From JACCWM01 sp040393065 (GTDB lineage Bacteria; Myxococcota_A; Bradymonadia; Bradymonadales; Bradymonadaceae), in NCBI GenBank assembly GCA_040393065.1, contig JBEBUW010000002.1:1-64000 (forward strand): a stretch of DNA of 64,000 nt. Reading direction: 5' to 3'. The notes beneath the pieces were generated by a model, which was not told the origin of the DNA, searched no databases, and worked only from the letters and a program-made list of their open reading frames with translations. Below, piece by piece: positions 26,325 to 35,756 of this stretch. Positions within the stretch are counted from its first letter, which is position 1. Each line of letters starts with the position of its first letter. A program made the translations under genes and the position numbers.

Positions 26325-27860
26325 ATGTTTCGCAGTCATAAACTTTCCGCAGCAGTTATTCTTCTCATCCTTCTGCTTGCTGCACCTTTTGCGCACGCAC
26401 AGGAAAACACCCCGACACCCGGCCCCGGCGGCGTGCAATATCTTTTGCAAGGCAATCAACTGGTCACCATCGGCGCCGACCAGCGCCGCGAAACCATGCG
26501 CCTGCCCTGCAACGGAGAGCTTTCCGCAGCCAGCCGCACCCGCCTCTACATCAGCTGCGGCACACGCGGCGTTTTGCTCGTCTCCATTACCGATCCGGCC
26601 TCTCCTGAACCGCTCGAACTCAAACCCGTTCAGGGAACCGTCACCGATCTCTTTGTCGTCCAGAACCGCGTCTGGATTGAATTCGCAGACGGCTCCGCAC
26701 AACCCGCAGACGAAGTCCTCGGCCTGCCTGCCGAAGTCATTCCGCCCACTGCGGCAGCAGAACCCGCCACGCCCGAACCGGCCGCCAGCGCACCGGCGCC
26801 GACTTCCGCTGCACCGGCACAACCAGAAGCAGCCGCACAGCCGCAAGCCTCCAGCACGCAAGCTCCGGCTGCGCCTCAACCCGAACTGGTCGGCCAGGTC
26901 ATCGACTCCGGCCCCGGCTTCGTCATCATTTCCCTGGGCCGCAAAGACGGCATCGAGCGCGGCATGAACATCGAGCTCACCGAAAAAGCTCCCCTCCGAC
27001 TCACCAGCGGCATGGAATCCTTCGAAGAACGCTTCCTGGATATTGGCATCGTCACCGGCCTCGAAGATTCGACCGCGCAAGTTTCTCTGTCTCGCAACGT
27101 CCAGGTCCCCAAAAGCGAAATCATCGCGCACCTGACCGACAAATCCATCGAACAGAGCCCCGCCTTTGCACCGCGTGTCAAAAACACCACGATCACCAAA
27201 GTCGGCGTACGCCCCTTCCTGCCCCTCAGCGACCGCGGCATCGGCTTTGTCATGGACGCCTCCTTTGGCTACCGCTTCAGCTTCCCACTCTCGCTCGACA
27301 TCGAAATCTCGCCGTTCACCTCCGCTTTCCTGAGCGAAAACAGCACCCTGACCTTCGCAGGCGCCGGACTTCTCTCGTATGACTCCGACCGATTCCAACT
27401 CGGCATCGGCACCGGATTCTCACGCGTCCGCCAGCCCGGCCTCTTCTCCGGCAAGCTCCATAACGACGGCAACGACATTGCCTGGTCCGTCGTGCAAGCC
27501 CTGCGCATCGGCTCTTACGATGGCCGCCACATCGGTCTCCAGACCCGGTTCGTCATGCTCGACACCTGGACCTTCGAAGGCATCACCCTCAACGTACAAC
27601 GCGATATGTCCTTTCTCGGCGACAACAACTGGCTTGTCGGACGTCTCAGCCACGGCCTGACCGGCCAGACTTCGCTCGAAGTCGGCCTGCGCATGCTGCT
27701 GCGCGGCAACGGTGGCAACGGCTCCATCTTCCTCACACCACTGGTCGGCGCCGTACTCGTCGGCTACGCAAACTGCGACGAGAACGCCAGCACAACCTGC
27801 ACCGACAAAAACCTCACCGGCGGCCCCATGATCGGTGCCAGCATGGAATGGCGTAATTAA
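26325..27860 (+). CDS. Secreted/outer-membrane protein, hypothetical
   Basis: A 511-residue protein with a clear signal peptide (AAVILLILLLAAPFAHAQ, cleavage after AHA). Residues about 30-140 look like a small beta-rich domain with two cysteines (CNGELS, SCGTRG). A Pro/Ala/Gln linker covers about 140-190. Residues about 190-290 form a compact domain (DSGPGFVIISLGRKDGIERG) reminiscent of envelope proteins with repeated 'G-x-V-x-G' turns. The rest (about 295-511) shows alternating short strands ending in an aromatic-poor C-terminus (MEWRN), compatible with a beta-barrel. TTGAGGC precedes the ATG. I recognise no named family. Confidence 0.65.
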   Translation: MFRSHKLSAAVILLILLLAAPFAHAQENTPTPGPGGVQYLLQGNQLVTIGADQRRETMRLPCNGELSAASRTRLYISCGTRGVLLVSITDPASPEPLELKPVQGTVTDLFVVQNRVWIEFADGSAQPADEVLGLPAEVIPPTAAAEPATPEPAASAPAPTSAAPAQPEAAAQPQASSTQAPAAPQPELVGQVIDSGPGFVIISLGRKDGIERGMNIELTEKAPLRLTSGMESFEERFLDIGIVTGLEDSTAQVSLSRNVQVPKSEIIAHLTDKSIEQSPAFAPRVKNTTITKVGVRPFLPLSDRGIGFVMDASFGYRFSFPLSLDIEISPFTSAFLSENSTLTFAGAGLLSYDSDRFQLGIGTGFSRVRQPGLFSGKLHNDGNDIAWSVVQALRIGSYDGRHIGLQTRFVMLDTWTFEGITLNVQRDMSFLGDNNWLVGRLSHGLTGQTSLEVGLRMLLRGNGGNGSIFLTPLVGAVLVGYANCDENASTTCTDKNLTGGPMIGASMEWRN

Positions 27861-28000
27861 GAAACCAGCAATCGTTCGCGCATACTCTTTTTCAAAAAAC
27901 TATGACAATATCTGCCCGCAAATAAGGTTGCTTCCCATGCAACCTCGCGGTAGCGTTACGTTGAGTTCACAGTTCGCCTACAATTCAGTGAGTTTTGTTC

Positions 28001-29386
28001 GTGACAAATCATTCCGTTCTTCGAACCGCCCGCCTCGCGCTCTGCTCCGTCCTGGGAACCATCACACTTTCGTCGATGCTTAGCTGCTCGCTCGTACTTG
28101 ATTTCGAGCAGTGCCAGACCGACAAAGACTGCACAGCCATTGGTCAGTGCATCGACAACGTGTGCCAGGAAGCTGAACGTGAGTCGATCACTGCCCATAT
28201 CGTTTCCGACACAACCTGGACGGCCGATAAGACCTACATCTTAGAAGACATCATCATGATCGTCCGCCCGGCCGTCCTCACCATCGAACCCGGCACAAAA
28301 ATACTCGCCAAACGCGGCGCCGGGCTCGTTTCGCAGGCCGGTGCAAAGCTTGTCGCAGACGGCACACGTGAACGCCCCATCGTCTTCACCAGCGCCGATC
28401 CCGTCGGACGCCGCACTGCCGGCAACTGGGCCGGACTGGCCATGGTCGGCTACGCCAAAACCAACCGCTTCCCCTTCGATCTCCGCATCACCCCCGGCGA
28501 GTATGACACCAATGTTGGAGGTGACGACGACACCTGGGATTGCGGAACCCTGCGCTACGTCCGCGTTGAGTTCGGCGGCGCCGAAGTCAATGGCCAAAAA
28601 GCCCTCAAAGGCGTTACCCTGGCCGGCTGCGGCAGCAAAACCACCATCGAATACGTCCAGTCCCACATGAGCGACGACGACGGCTGGGCTGTCTTCGGCG
28701 GCACCGTAAACCTCCGCCACGTCGTCGCCACGCGTCCCCGTGACGACGGCTTCGACTTCGACACCGGCTGGCGCGGCACCGCACAATTTGTAGCCGTCCA
28801 ACAAGACGTCGGCAGCGCCGAAGGTCTCGAAATCGAAAACGTTGCCGAAAAACCCGACGGCATCCCCCAGACCGATGCGCGCGTCTACAACTTCACCATC
28901 ATTGGCGGCGGCCCCTCCGCGGGAAGCCGACAAGTCGGAATGTTCTTCCGTCACGGCGGCCTGGGAACCTTCTCCCACGGCATCATCACGGGCTTCAAAT
29001 CCTCCGGACTCTATATCGACGGCCAACACGCTGCCGATCATGCCCTGGACGGAAAAATCAACATTCAGAACACCATCTTCCACAACCTCGGACCCGACGG
29101 CGAAACCTACTTCGATGCCGAACCTTTCACCGAATGGGGCGAAAATAGAATTCTCGAAGACTACACGCACTTCGAACAAGAAGATGCCAACAACCTCTTC
29201 GGCGTCGATCCCGGCCTGAAAGATCCCCACAGCCTCACCAACCCCGGCTGGGTTCCGTCCGGCCAGAACATCACCGGCGTCCCCGCCCCACCCGAAGGCT
29301 TCGACCCGATTGCCGTCTACCGAGGCGCTTTCGCCCCTAACCAGATCCCCTGGACCGAAGGCTGGACCGCCTACCCCCTGAACTAA
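28001..29386 (+). CDS. Lipoprotein with parallel beta-helix domain
   Basis: A 461-residue protein starting at GTG (a TTG lies two codons earlier). The signal ends in a lipobox-like SSMLSCS, so Cys at about residue 29 is probably lipidated. A cysteine-rich knot follows (FEQCQTDKDCTAIGQCIDNVC), a motif often seen on surface proteins of Myxococcota and Bradymonadia. The body is a right-handed parallel beta-helix type: PAVLTIEPGTKILAKRGAG, then RERPIVFTSADP, and repeated short strands with Gly turns. Such proteins are usually cell-surface and may bind or cleave polysaccharide, but no catalytic set is evident. A strong terminator follows. Confidence 0.72.
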   Translation: MTNHSVLRTARLALCSVLGTITLSSMLSCSLVLDFEQCQTDKDCTAIGQCIDNVCQEAERESITAHIVSDTTWTADKTYILEDIIMIVRPAVLTIEPGTKILAKRGAGLVSQAGAKLVADGTRERPIVFTSADPVGRRTAGNWAGLAMVGYAKTNRFPFDLRITPGEYDTNVGGDDDTWDCGTLRYVRVEFGGAEVNGQKALKGVTLAGCGSKTTIEYVQSHMSDDDGWAVFGGTVNLRHVVATRPRDDGFDFDTGWRGTAQFVAVQQDVGSAEGLEIENVAEKPDGIPQTDARVYNFTIIGGGPSAGSRQVGMFFRHGGLGTFSHGIITGFKSSGLYIDGQHAADHALDGKINIQNTIFHNLGPDGETYFDAEPFTEWGENRILEDYTHFEQEDANNLFGVDPGLKDPHSLTNPGWVPSGQNITGVPAPPEGFDPIAVYRGAFAPNQIPWTEGWTAYPLN

Positions 29387-29406
29387 TCTCCACCTTGCTT
29401 TACCCA

Positions 29407-29447
29407 CAAAAAATCCGCGCATCCTAACCGATGCGCGGATTTTTTTA
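29407..29447. terminator. Intrinsic terminator after the beta-helix lipoprotein
   Basis: AATCCGCGCATC (29412-29423) and GATGCGCGGATT (29430-29441) form a 12-bp perfect stem with a six-base loop. A-runs and T-runs on both sides allow use from either strand. Confidence 0.9.
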
Positions 29448-29501
29448 TGTCTCAACAACCACTCCACCCCACAAATCTCTACGCCTTCTCACTCAACGCC
29501 T

Positions 29502-29608
29502 GCGGCGAGTCATAAATCGAGGAGCGCGAAGTCCGGACCCGCAGGGATAGGCCGCTTTTGGCCATCCCGAGGAGTCCGGCAAAGCGATCGTCGATTTAGG
29601 ACCGCCGC
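29502..29608. repeat. Dispersed ~105-bp nested palindrome R1, copy 2
   Basis: Same outer arms and central GGATAGGCC/GGCCATCC hairpin as at 13594-13698. Here the right arm supplies the last two codons and the TAA stop (29596-29598 on the plus strand) of argH. Confidence 0.88.
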
Positions 29609-30888
29609 CCCAACCGCTCCCTCAAAATAGTAAGCTGCAAATCCGCCGACCCTCCCGGCGAAACCCGCGCCGCAAGACTTTCCTCTGGACTCCGCTCCCC
29701 GAGCCGATCCAGCTCCTCCGCAACCTGACGATACGCCTCCCGAAACGGCACACCCTCCGCCGTCAGCTCAATCGCCCTGTCCGTCGCATACATATCGCTC
29801 GAAATCGCCGCGCGCATCTTTGCCGCATCAAACTTCAAGTTCGCCAACAATTGCGGCACCAACGCCAGCGCATCCAGCCCGCTCGTCAGCGCACGCAACA
29901 CCGGCCCCTTCGTCGCCTGCAAATCCCGATGATACCCGCTCGGCAGCGACAAAATCGCCCACAGCTCATTGATCGCACCCTGCGTCGGCGCCGCCGCAGC
30001 GCGCAACAGCTCCACCACATCCGGATTGCGTTTATTCGGCATAATCGACGAACCCGTCGTGTACTGGTCCGGCAGCTCCACAAACCCGAATTCCGCCGTC
30101 GTAAACAGACTCAAATCCCAGGCCAGCCGCCGCACATCCAGCAAGCTCTGATTCATCGCCATCAGCGCCTGCATCTCAAACTTCCCACGACTGTTCTGCG
30201 CATAAATCGGACTCACCTGCATCCGCGCAAAGCCGAGCTCCTCCGTCACACCTGCGCGATCCAACGGCAAATTCACGCCATAACCAGCAGCCGTTCCCAG
30301 CGGATTCGCATCGATCAGCGCACGCGTCGCCTTTGCAAGCTCCGCATTGTCGATAAACGCCTCGGCAAACGCCGCAAACCACATCCCGACCGACGACGGC
30401 ACCGCACGCTGCAAATGCGTATAACCCGGCATCGGCACGTCCTTCTCCGCCTCCGCCCGCTCCAGCGCCACATCCGCCGCTTCGCCACACAGCTCCGCGA
30501 TCTGCTCCAGCGCGTCAAGCAAATACAAACGCTGCGCCACCAGAACCTGGTCGTTTCGACTCCGCCCCGTATGCACCTTCTTGCCCGTTTCCCCGAGCTC
30601 AGCGACCAGGAAATCCTCGATCGCCGAATGCCCGTCCTCAAACCGCGCATCCAATACAAACTCGCCAGATTCAAACAATCCACCCAGCTCTTCCAGCTTC
30701 TTACACAGAGCCTCAGACTCGGCTTCGCTCAGCACACCAATCCGAAACAACCCGTGCACATGCGCAATCGACGCCCGGATGTCATACAAAAACAGCGCCT
30801 GATCGAGCAGCACATCCTCGCCGGCCAAAAACCGCATTATGCGCTCATCCACCGTCGTATTACTCTTCTGCCAGATCAGACCAGCCAT
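29596..30888 (-). CDS. argH: Argininosuccinate lyase
   Basis: It splits argininosuccinate into arginine and fumarate, the last step of arginine synthesis. The fumarase-superfamily signature GSSIMPNKRNP is intact, along with HTGRSRNDQ and GYTHLQRA. The 430-residue length is slightly shorter than the common ~460, because the C-terminus ends early (RERLGRRS) inside the R1 repeat. It is the last gene of the minus-strand arginine operon, and its start lies within the end of argC (13-base overlap). Confidence 0.95.
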   Translation of the reverse strand: MAGLIWQKSNTTVDERIMRFLAGEDVLLDQALFLYDIRASIAHVHGLFRIGVLSEAESEALCKKLEELGGLFESGEFVLDARFEDGHSAIEDFLVAELGETGKKVHTGRSRNDQVLVAQRLYLLDALEQIAELCGEAADVALERAEAEKDVPMPGYTHLQRAVPSSVGMWFAAFAEAFIDNAELAKATRALIDANPLGTAAGYGVNLPLDRAGVTEELGFARMQVSPIYAQNSRGKFEMQALMAMNQSLLDVRRLAWDLSLFTTAEFGFVELPDQYTTGSSIMPNKRNPDVVELLRAAAAPTQGAINELWAILSLPSGYHRDLQATKGPVLRALTSGLDALALVPQLLANLKFDAAKMRAAISSDMYATDRAIELTAEGVPFREAYRQVAEELDRLGERSPEESLAARVSPGGSADLQLTILRERLGRRS

Positions 30889-31841
30889 TTTCGGATCCCT
30901 TCCAATTCGTCAAATCCACACGCCAGATTCAAATTCTGCATCGCCTGCGTCGCCGCGCCCTTCAGCAAGTTATCGATCGTCGCAACCATCACCAGCCGGC
31001 CCCCGGCCTCATCGACCGAAATCCCGCCAATCGCCACGTCATGACGCCCTGCGATATCGCGCACATGCGGAATCTCCTGCTCCACGCGCACCAGCGGCTC
31101 CTTGCGATAAAACTTCGCATACAGCTCAAAAATCTCGTCGCGATCCGCCTGCTCCTGCAACGTCGTCGAAATCGTCAGCGTAATACCCCTGAAAAACGGC
31201 GCCACGTGCGGCATAAAATGAACCGCCGTCGCAAGCTGAAAACTCACCTCACGCTCGTGCAAATGCCCGGTCAGCGCGTACGGCATCAGGTTATCCCGCA
31301 ACTTCTCCGGATCGTTTTTCGGCGAAGGCGTCGTCCCTGCCCCCGAATAACCCGACACGCCAAAAACATGCGGAATATCCTGCAAACGCTCAATAATCGG
31401 CAACAAAGCAAGCTGCATGCCCGTCGCATAACAACCCGGATTCGCAATCCGCCTGGATTCCTGGATTTCATCCCGAAAACGCTCCGGCAAACCATACTGC
31501 CACTCCGCGTTGAAACGATGATCCCCGCTCAAATCCACAATCACTGCCTGCGGACATACACGCTCGATCGCATCCACAAACGGCTTCGACAAATCATTCG
31601 GCAACGCCAGAATATACGCATCCGCCGCGTACGCCGCCGCCTGCTCCGCGCTCAGATTCTCGTACTTCAAATCGCCCTGAAACGCCTCGTTATGCGCACG
31701 AACCTCCTGCCCCGCAAGCTCTCGCGAACTCACAAACACAAGCTCAAAGCCCGTATGATCGCCCAGCAACCGAATCAACTCGCTGCCCGTATAACCACGC
31801 GCGCCCACCAATCCGACCCGCTTTTTCTCGACTCCAGACAT
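30876..31841 (-). CDS. argC: N-acetyl-gamma-glutamyl-phosphate reductase
   Basis: It reduces N-acetylglutamyl phosphate to the semialdehyde with NADPH. The Rossmann start reads GLVGARGYTGSEL and the catalytic cysteine is Cys137 in NPGCYAT. The SGYSGAG turn and the HEREV segment typical of the family are present. The ATG at 31841 gives 321 residues, and a longer reading has no support. Only two bases separate it from the upstream argB fusion stop, and the argH start overlaps its end, so translation of the three genes is likely coupled. Confidence 0.94.
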   Translation of the reverse strand: MSGVEKKRVGLVGARGYTGSELIRLLGDHTGFELVFVSSRELAGQEVRAHNEAFQGDLKYENLSAEQAAAYAADAYILALPNDLSKPFVDAIERVCPQAVIVDLSGDHRFNAEWQYGLPERFRDEIQESRRIANPGCYATGMQLALLPIIERLQDIPHVFGVSGYSGAGTTPSPKNDPEKLRDNLMPYALTGHLHEREVSFQLATAVHFMPHVAPFFRGITLTISTTLQEQADRDEIFELYAKFYRKEPLVRVEQEIPHVRDIAGRHDVAIGGISVDEAGGRLVMVATIDNLLKGAATQAMQNLNLACGFDELEGIRKWLV

Positions 31842-31843
31842 CT

Positions 31844-33169
31844 TCAACTCTCCGAAACCGCGTGCGCATGCAACGTCGCCGGCATATTCAGCGCAATATC
31901 CACGCACTGCTTAATCTCGTCAAAACCGCTCAAGCCGTACCAGAAAACCGTCCACGCACCGCTACGATACGTCCCCTCCGCCTCCTGGAAATACCAGGCG
32001 TTGATCGGATTCTCGCTGCGCGCACGCCAGAACAAACGCGGATTCTCCTGCTTCATCCGCAGCCACATCGACTGCCCCAGCCCCTCGCCCTGCGCCTTTT
32101 GCGTCACGCCAAATTTATCCAGATACGGAATCCCACCCTCCATCGTGATCACCGCCGTCGCCCGGTACGATTCCGTCAGATAAATCCGATGAAACGGCTT
32201 CGACTCAAAATAGTCCTCCGTCAGCTTGCGCCCAAAACACGCTTCTACCAGGTCGCGCAACTGATCTTTATCGACCGTCTCAGCACTATCGTGACGCACC
32301 ACGGCTTCACCGCGCCGCACCAGCGTTCCCGAACCACGATGCGTAAACAACTCCCGCGCAAGCTGCCCCGGCGTCGTAATCGATACCGACGACTCCAACG
32401 GCAACTTGTCCAGAAGCTGCTTGATCTCCTGCAACTTCAGCCGCATCCCGGAATGAAGCCAGTCCTGCTGCATCAAAAACTCATAATCTTCCGCCAGGTT
32501 GATCGAATCGATCAATTGATCATGCTGGTTCAGCAAACCACCGGTCGGCGTCAGAAAAACAATCTTGAACGGCTCAATCGCAATCGCCAGTTCACGCGCC
32601 GCCACATCCGCATTGATGTTCACAATCTGCCCGGTCGACGTTTCACCCAGGCAACCCAGAATCGGCAAACAACCACTCCGAATGCTCGACTCAATCGCCC
32701 CGGTATGAATCGCCTTGATCTCACCGACCAGCCCGAAACGCTCGACATCCAGAAGCTCCGCCTCGATCACGCCATTCGTAATCGGCCGCGCATGCGTCCC
32801 CATCTTTTCCAGCGCATCCACCAGCCGCAGCGTCTCGTTCTGAAACACCTTACGCGCAACCTCCAGCGCCTCCGGCGGCGTTACACGCATCCCATCAATG
32901 CGCTCCGTTTCAATCCCCGCCTCTGCAAGCGCCGCATTCAACTGCGGCCCCGCACCATGAATCACGATCGGATACAAACCCACGCGATGCAAAAACGTCA
33001 GCGACGACGCAAGCGTTTCCAACTCATCTTGCAAAATCCCGCCGCCGACCTTGATCACCGCAAATTTCTTTGAGTCCAGACTCGCAAATTGCTTCAGATA
33101 CTGGTCGACTTCCTTGCGACTACCAATATTTTGCAACAAACGGATGATCGTATTGCGTGTATCAGGCAT
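31844..33169 (-). CDS. Bifunctional N-acetylglutamate synthase/kinase (NAGS-NAGK fusion)
   Basis: A 441-residue fusion of an amino-acid kinase domain (about 1-290) and an acetyltransferase domain (about 290-441), the vertebrate-like/Xanthomonas type. The kinase has FAVIKVGGGI, the HGAGPQL loop and VNINADVAARELA. The NAT part has YRATAVIT and KFGVTQKAQGEGLGQ (acetyl-CoA loop). The start LLQNIGSRKEVDQYLK closely follows the Xanthomonas enzyme as I remember it. It makes N-acetylglutamate and then phosphorylates it, so no separate argA or argJ is needed. It is fed by and regulated with the arg operon; arginine feedback is expected from the family. Confidence 0.92.
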   Translation of the reverse strand: MPDTRNTIIRLLQNIGSRKEVDQYLKQFASLDSKKFAVIKVGGGILQDELETLASSLTFLHRVGLYPIVIHGAGPQLNAALAEAGIETERIDGMRVTPPEALEVARKVFQNETLRLVDALEKMGTHARPITNGVIEAELLDVERFGLVGEIKAIHTGAIESSIRSGCLPILGCLGETSTGQIVNINADVAARELAIAIEPFKIVFLTPTGGLLNQHDQLIDSINLAEDYEFLMQQDWLHSGMRLKLQEIKQLLDKLPLESSVSITTPGQLARELFTHRGSGTLVRRGEAVVRHDSAETVDKDQLRDLVEACFGRKLTEDYFESKPFHRIYLTESYRATAVITMEGGIPYLDKFGVTQKAQGEGLGQSMWLRMKQENPRLFWRARSENPINAWYFQEAEGTYRSGAWTVFWYGLSGFDEIKQCVDIALNMPATLHAHAVSES

Positions 33170-33258
33170 GGCTTTCTTACCTACTGCAGAAACTTCCGTA
33201 CGACCGGCCCATAGCCTGCGAAGAACGAAAATGTGCGAATCAATGCGAATAAAAAAGA

Positions 33259-34389
33259 TCAGCGATCGCCGATCAAACGAACATACGACGCCGCCACAGC
33301 CTCAAGCTGCTCAAGCGCCACCCACTCGCCGGCCGTATGTGCCTGCGCGATATTACCCGGCCCAAACACAATCGCCGTGTAACCGGCCTCCGAAAACAGC
33401 GCCGCCTCCGTCCAGAAATCCACCGGATCTCCAACCTCCAACCCGATTTCCTCCACCAGCGCACGCGCAACCGGCGCCACATCCTGCGCACCAGCCTCCA
33501 GGCCACCGTCCACAAAACCTCGCGCCGGCAACGACGGACCATAAAATCCCCGCTCCCAGCGCACCGTCGTCGATTCCGACGCACACGCCTGAAACCGCGC
33601 CAACACCGCCTCCGCATCCTGGTTCGGCAACGGACGAATCCCCCACCGAACCGTCGCACGCGGCGCTATGATATTCGGCTTAATACCGCCTTCTATCACA
33701 CCGACGTTGAAACAAACGCCGCTCAAGCTCCGATAATGCTCCTCATCCCGCGCGCGCTTCGCCTCGGCCACAGCCGCAGAAACCCACGCGCCCGCATGAT
33801 GCAACGCATTATCCTCCAGCGCCGTCGGCGACGATGCATGACCCGCCTTGCCCTCAAAAACGCCCGTGCACGTCACGATGCCACGATGCTCCAGCACAGC
33901 CTTCGCCTCCGTCGGCTCTGCCACAATCACAGCCTCGAACTCATATCGATTGCCATGCTCGCCGCAAAAAGCCTTCACACAACGACTGCTGCCCGCTTCC
34001 TCATCCGAGGTAAACAACAACGCAACATCACCCGTCGTCCGAGCAATCGCCGCCAGCATGCACGCCGACGCGCCCTTAATATCGCACGCGCCCAGACCAA
34101 TCGCCCGGTCTTCCGTCACCTGCAATCGATGCGGATCGCTCTGCCATGCGCTGTCCGCCGGCACCGTATCCACATGAAAGTTGAACAAAAACCGAGGCGT
34201 GCCGCGAACCGCTAGCAGGCTGATGCAACCATCCCCGAGATCGATCAGCTCCATGTGGAATCCCACAAGGAACCTGGTCAAATACTCGAAAATCCCATCC
34301 GTCGCGCCAATCTTGCGCGGCGGATTGCACGTATCAAATCCGACCAGCGCTTCCAGGTGCACGAGCGTTTCTTTGAGCAAATCTGTCAC
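33259..34389 (-). CDS. argE': N-acetyl-L-citrulline deacetylase (M20 family)
   Basis: A 376-residue zinc peptidase-like amidohydrolase. Metal and catalytic motifs are FNFHVDTVPAD, GLGACDIKGASA, TSDEEAGS and VAEPTE, with an AQAHTAGEW C-terminal histidine. Its start (LVGFDTCNPPR) and RGTPRFLFNFHVDTVP resemble the Xanthomonas acetylcitrulline deacetylase more than E. coli ArgE. The flanking acetylornithine carbamoyltransferase makes acetylcitrulline, which fits this substrate. It lies 16 bases downstream of argG. A less likely alternative is a conventional acetylornithine deacetylase. Confidence 0.88.
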   Translation of the reverse strand: MTDLLKETLVHLEALVGFDTCNPPRKIGATDGIFEYLTRFLVGFHMELIDLGDGCISLLAVRGTPRFLFNFHVDTVPADSAWQSDPHRLQVTEDRAIGLGACDIKGASACMLAAIARTTGDVALLFTSDEEAGSSRCVKAFCGEHGNRYEFEAVIVAEPTEAKAVLEHRGIVTCTGVFEGKAGHASSPTALEDNALHHAGAWVSAAVAEAKRARDEEHYRSLSGVCFNVGVIEGGIKPNIIAPRATVRWGIRPLPNQDAEAVLARFQACASESTTVRWERGFYGPSLPARGFVDGGLEAGAQDVAPVARALVEEIGLEVGDPVDFWTEAALFSEAGYTAIVFGPGNIAQAHTAGEWVALEQLEAVAASYVRLIGDR

Positions 34390-34405
34390 TTTTCATGCAC
34401 CCTGA

Positions 34406-35635
34406 TTATTCGCCAGCGTTTTCACGCGCCTGATCAGCAAGCGACCGATTCACCAGCGAATGCAGCGTCGGGCTCTGGCCCAGCAACTTGATGAACCCTT
34501 CGGCCTCCGTCACGTTCCAGTCCGCCGACTGCGCATACACTGCACCCTTACGACGCAAAATATGCGGCGAATCCACAGCCACCGCATGCACCACGCCGCC
34601 CGAAGTCTCCAGCGTCACCGTGCCGTTCACGCACTTCTGGCTCGACCGAATATACGCCTCCAGGTCAGCCTTGAGCGGCTCGTAGAAAAAGCCCTTGTAC
34701 ACAAGCTCAACCCACTTCTGCGCCACCACCGGCTTGAACGAATTCTGATAATGCGTCGCCGTCGCCTCTTCCAACGCACGATGCGCCGCCAGCAAACTCA
34801 CCAGCGCCGGCGCCTCAAACACAATCCGCCCCTTCAAGCCCACCGTCGTATCGCCCGTGTACATGCCACGGCCCACGCCATACGCGCCCAGCTTCTGATT
34901 CAGCTTCGAAATCATCGCCGGACCGCTCATCTCCTGACCATTCAGCGCCACAGCCTCGCCGTTCTTAAACGTAATCTGCACGCGCAGCGGCTCTTTCGGC
35001 CACTCCGAAGCCGGCGCCGTCAGCTTGTACGTCTCCGGCCCGGGCGTCTGCCAGTCATCGATCTCCGAACCCGAAGTCGTCACTCCCAGCAAGTTTTCAT
35101 TGATCGTGTAGCGCATGTATTTGGCGCGCGTCCCAAAACCACGCTCCGCCAAAAACGCCTGCTCGTACTCACGCACATTCGCATGCGACGCCTGAATCTC
35201 ACGAATCGGCGCATGAATCTCAAAATCTCCGAGCGCCTTGACCGTCAGGTCAAACCGCACCTGATCGTTGCCCATGCCCGTGCAACCATGCGCAAACTTG
35301 TTCGTGCCCCGCGCCCGGCAAACCTCCAATGCCTTACGCACGATGATATACCGGTCCGAGCACAGCAGCGGATACTGGTTCTGATAAATTTCACCACCCT
35401 GCACGAGCGGCACCACCACTTCGTCCCAGATATCCGGCCCGCCATCGACCGTGATGTGTTCCTTCGCGCCGAGTTCCTTCGCACGATTCTCAATAAACGC
35501 GCGCTCCTCCGCATCCACACCGCCCGTATCCACGAACAGCGTAATCACTTCAAGCCCCTTCTCTTTCAAGTAAGGAACACAAAAACTGGTATCGAGACCA
35601 CCGGAAAAGGCGAGTACAATTTCGTTGCTAGACAT
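34406..35635 (-). CDS. argG: Argininosuccinate synthase
   Basis: It joins citrulline and aspartate with ATP to give argininosuccinate. The N-type PP-loop AFSGGLDTS lies at residues 9-17. The citrulline/aspartate-binding GCTGMGNDQVRFD and the MYTGDTTVG segment are present. The ATG at 35635 gives 409 residues, the usual length; an ORF start 16 codons upstream is unsupported. GGAG lies 10 bases before the ATG, after a pyrimidine-rich leader. Between it and argF' lies an 11-bp perfect inverted repeat. Confidence 0.95.
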   Translation of the reverse strand: MSSNEIVLAFSGGLDTSFCVPYLKEKGLEVITLFVDTGGVDAEERAFIENRAKELGAKEHITVDGGPDIWDEVVVPLVQGGEIYQNQYPLLCSDRYIIVRKALEVCRARGTNKFAHGCTGMGNDQVRFDLTVKALGDFEIHAPIREIQASHANVREYEQAFLAERGFGTRAKYMRYTINENLLGVTTSGSEIDDWQTPGPETYKLTAPASEWPKEPLRVQITFKNGEAVALNGQEMSGPAMISKLNQKLGAYGVGRGMYTGDTTVGLKGRIVFEAPALVSLLAAHRALEEATATHYQNSFKPVVAQKWVELVYKGFFYEPLKADLEAYIRSSQKCVNGTVTLETSGGVVHAVAVDSPHILRRKGAVYAQSADWNVTEAEGFIKLLGQSPTLHSLVNRSLADQARENAGE

Positions 35636-35682
35636 GATCGGGAGACTCCAGAAAAGGAAAGAGAAACGGAAAGGAAGCAGCA

Positions 35683-35713
35683 CGCGTAATCATGCACCAG
35701 ATGATTACGCGTA
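35683..35713. promoter_or_regulatory. Perfect inverted repeat between argF' and argG
   Basis: ACGCGTAATCA and TGATTACGCGT are exact 11-bp complements separated by nine bases (TGCACCAGA). No T-run follows on the minus strand, so a simple terminator is unlikely. It could be an operator, an mRNA-processing or stabilising hairpin, or a transcription pause site in the arg operon. Confidence 0.7.
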
Positions 35714-35756
35714 GCTTTCAGGCAGGTATGTAATAGGGAGAAAAAGAACGAAAACT

